From Bartonella tribocorum CIP 105476 (GTDB lineage Bacteria; Pseudomonadota; Alphaproteobacteria; Rhizobiales; Rhizobiaceae), in assembly GCF_000196435.1 (NCBI RefSeq), contig NC_010161.1:1488001-1552000 (forward strand): DNA of 64,000 bases. Direction: 5' to 3'. The notes beneath the pieces are model-generated. The model was not told the DNA's origin and made no database searches. It saw nothing but the letters and a program-made list of their open reading frames with translations. Made by a program: the position numbers and the translations under genes. Within the stretch, counting starts at the first letter, position 1, and every line of letters begins with the position of its first letter. Of this stretch, positions 63,394 through 64,000 are shown piece after piece.

Positions 63394-64000
63394 TTTTTCC
63401 TCCTTAAAGGGACTTGTACTCGATGGGAAAGTCCATATATATCTTGGCATTTTGGACCCGCATCTCCAAGGCAAGTATGGGGATTGTAAGGATTTGTGAA
63501 CATATTCCATGTTTCTTTCCACATATTACTGCCAGCAGGTATTGTCTCGTAAGTATAGCCATTGCCGCCAATAATTCTGCTGACAAAATCGTATCTATGA
63601 CCATCAAAACCTATCGTAGTTTGTTTGCCATCACTCACATAACCTAACAGACCGGATGCAACTAAAACATTAAAGGCTGGCCCATAGAGATTAATATTTG
63701 TGTTTCCGTTAGCTATCCCGTGCACACCTTCTTGTTTGAAAGAATACAGCATATTCCCCAATGTCATCGTCCCGCGACTATGGCCATAAAGTTCTAATCC
63801 TGTAAGACCATAGCGAGACATCAAATCTTTTGCTTCTTGTGTTGAATTGGTCAAACCCCAAAAGTTATTTTCCAGAAACTTCTGGTATCCCGCGACCAGA
63901 AGTTCTGAGATAGCAGAATCGGCTTGAGGGAACACAACAAAATAAAGCGGATTATTTTTATCCTTCGCATGTTGCTCTGCATAAACAGCGGCTTCCTCTG
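63390..64000 (-). CDS. C-terminus of a large haemagglutinin/CdiA-like exoprotein with GHSRG motif (5' part outside window)
   Basis: About 203 residues are visible, open to the right edge: 'AVYAEQHAKDKNNPLYFVVFPQADSAISELLVAGYQKFLENNFWGLTNSTQEAKDLMSRYGLTGLELYGHSRGTMTLGNMLYSF', then 'NINLYGPAFNVLVASGLLGY' and 'GFDGHRYDFVSRIIGGNGYTYETIPAGSNMWKETW'. GHSRG is a G-x-S-x-G elbow as in alpha/beta-hydrolases. Similar ends occur in filamentous-haemagglutinin family proteins of Pasteurellaceae and Bartonella, recalled from memory. A lipase/esterase-like toxin tip is possible. The N-terminal part decides the family and is not seen. Confidence 0.65.
   Translation of the reverse strand, partial: EEAAVYAEQHAKDKNNPLYFVVFPQADSAISELLVAGYQKFLENNFWGLTNSTQEAKDLMSRYGLTGLELYGHSRGTMTLGNMLYSFKQEGVHGIANGNTNINLYGPAFNVLVASGLLGYVSDGKQTTIGFDGHRYDFVSRIIGGNGYTYETIPAGSNMWKETWNMFTNPYNPHTCLGDAGPKCQDIYGLSHRVQVPLRRKK

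Overview
The window looks like chromosomal DNA from a Bartonella species (Rhizobiales), most probably one of the rodent- or mammal-associated lineages. The AT-rich housekeeping genes (gyrA, coaD, two cyclophilins, tgt, ssb, uvrA, glnB-glnA, an ATP12-type F1-ATPase chaperone), the GyrA with a natural Ala-91, and the surface repertoire (Iba/Cfa-like autotransporter, haemagglutinin-like exoprotein end with small lipoproteins) all fit that genus. No identity can be proven from the window alone.

Bases 1-32888 are the left part of a transposable Mu-like prophage, visibly more GC-rich than the flanks. Reading leftward from its end at about 32888: repressor (plus strand), divergent ner, a small early block (DnaA-C-like, ParB-like), transposase MuA, target-activator MuB, DUF3164, GemA, the Mor activator, lysis genes (GH19 endolysin, holin-like protein, nested Rz/Rz1 spanins), then Mu-type head genes (gp25-like to gp37-like). 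The tail module follows P2 gene order (V, W, J, I, fibre proteins, sheath FI, tube FII, E/E' with a -1 frameshift, T), so the phage is a Mu/P2 mosaic. Three copies of one 25-bp element carrying a 13-bp dyad sit before the lysis, head and sheath operons and are the likely Mor-dependent late promoters. The tape-measure gene runs off the left edge. The prophage has inserted in an MFS transporter gene, whose 3' half remains at 32889-33641.

Bases 33-51.5 kb are mostly host core genes: an AraJ-type MFS gene, tgt, the gyrA-coaD-ppi-ppi operon, ssb, uvrA, glnBA, an exported protein and the ATP12-like gene. Between them lie long gene-poor gaps holding decayed tyrosine-integrase fragments on both strands and a scrap of a second ssb.

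Bases 52.7-56.7 kb carry the most unusual cargo: four overlapping genes that look like a small specialised-metabolite operon of bacilysin/anticapsin type. They encode a BacA-like prephenate decarboxylase-family protein broken by a frameshift at an A7 tract, an uncharacterised ~400-residue protein, an EamA/DMT exporter and a BacD-like ATP-grasp ligase. The operon lies between two diverged copies of a ~360-bp repeat. Further right are an autotransporter (57563-60316), an orphan Mu-like prophage end (60975-61212), and an array of three paralogous small lipoproteins following the C-terminus of a large exoprotein with a GHSRG hydrolase-like motif. This looks like a toxin/immunity locus with one chimeric orphan member.
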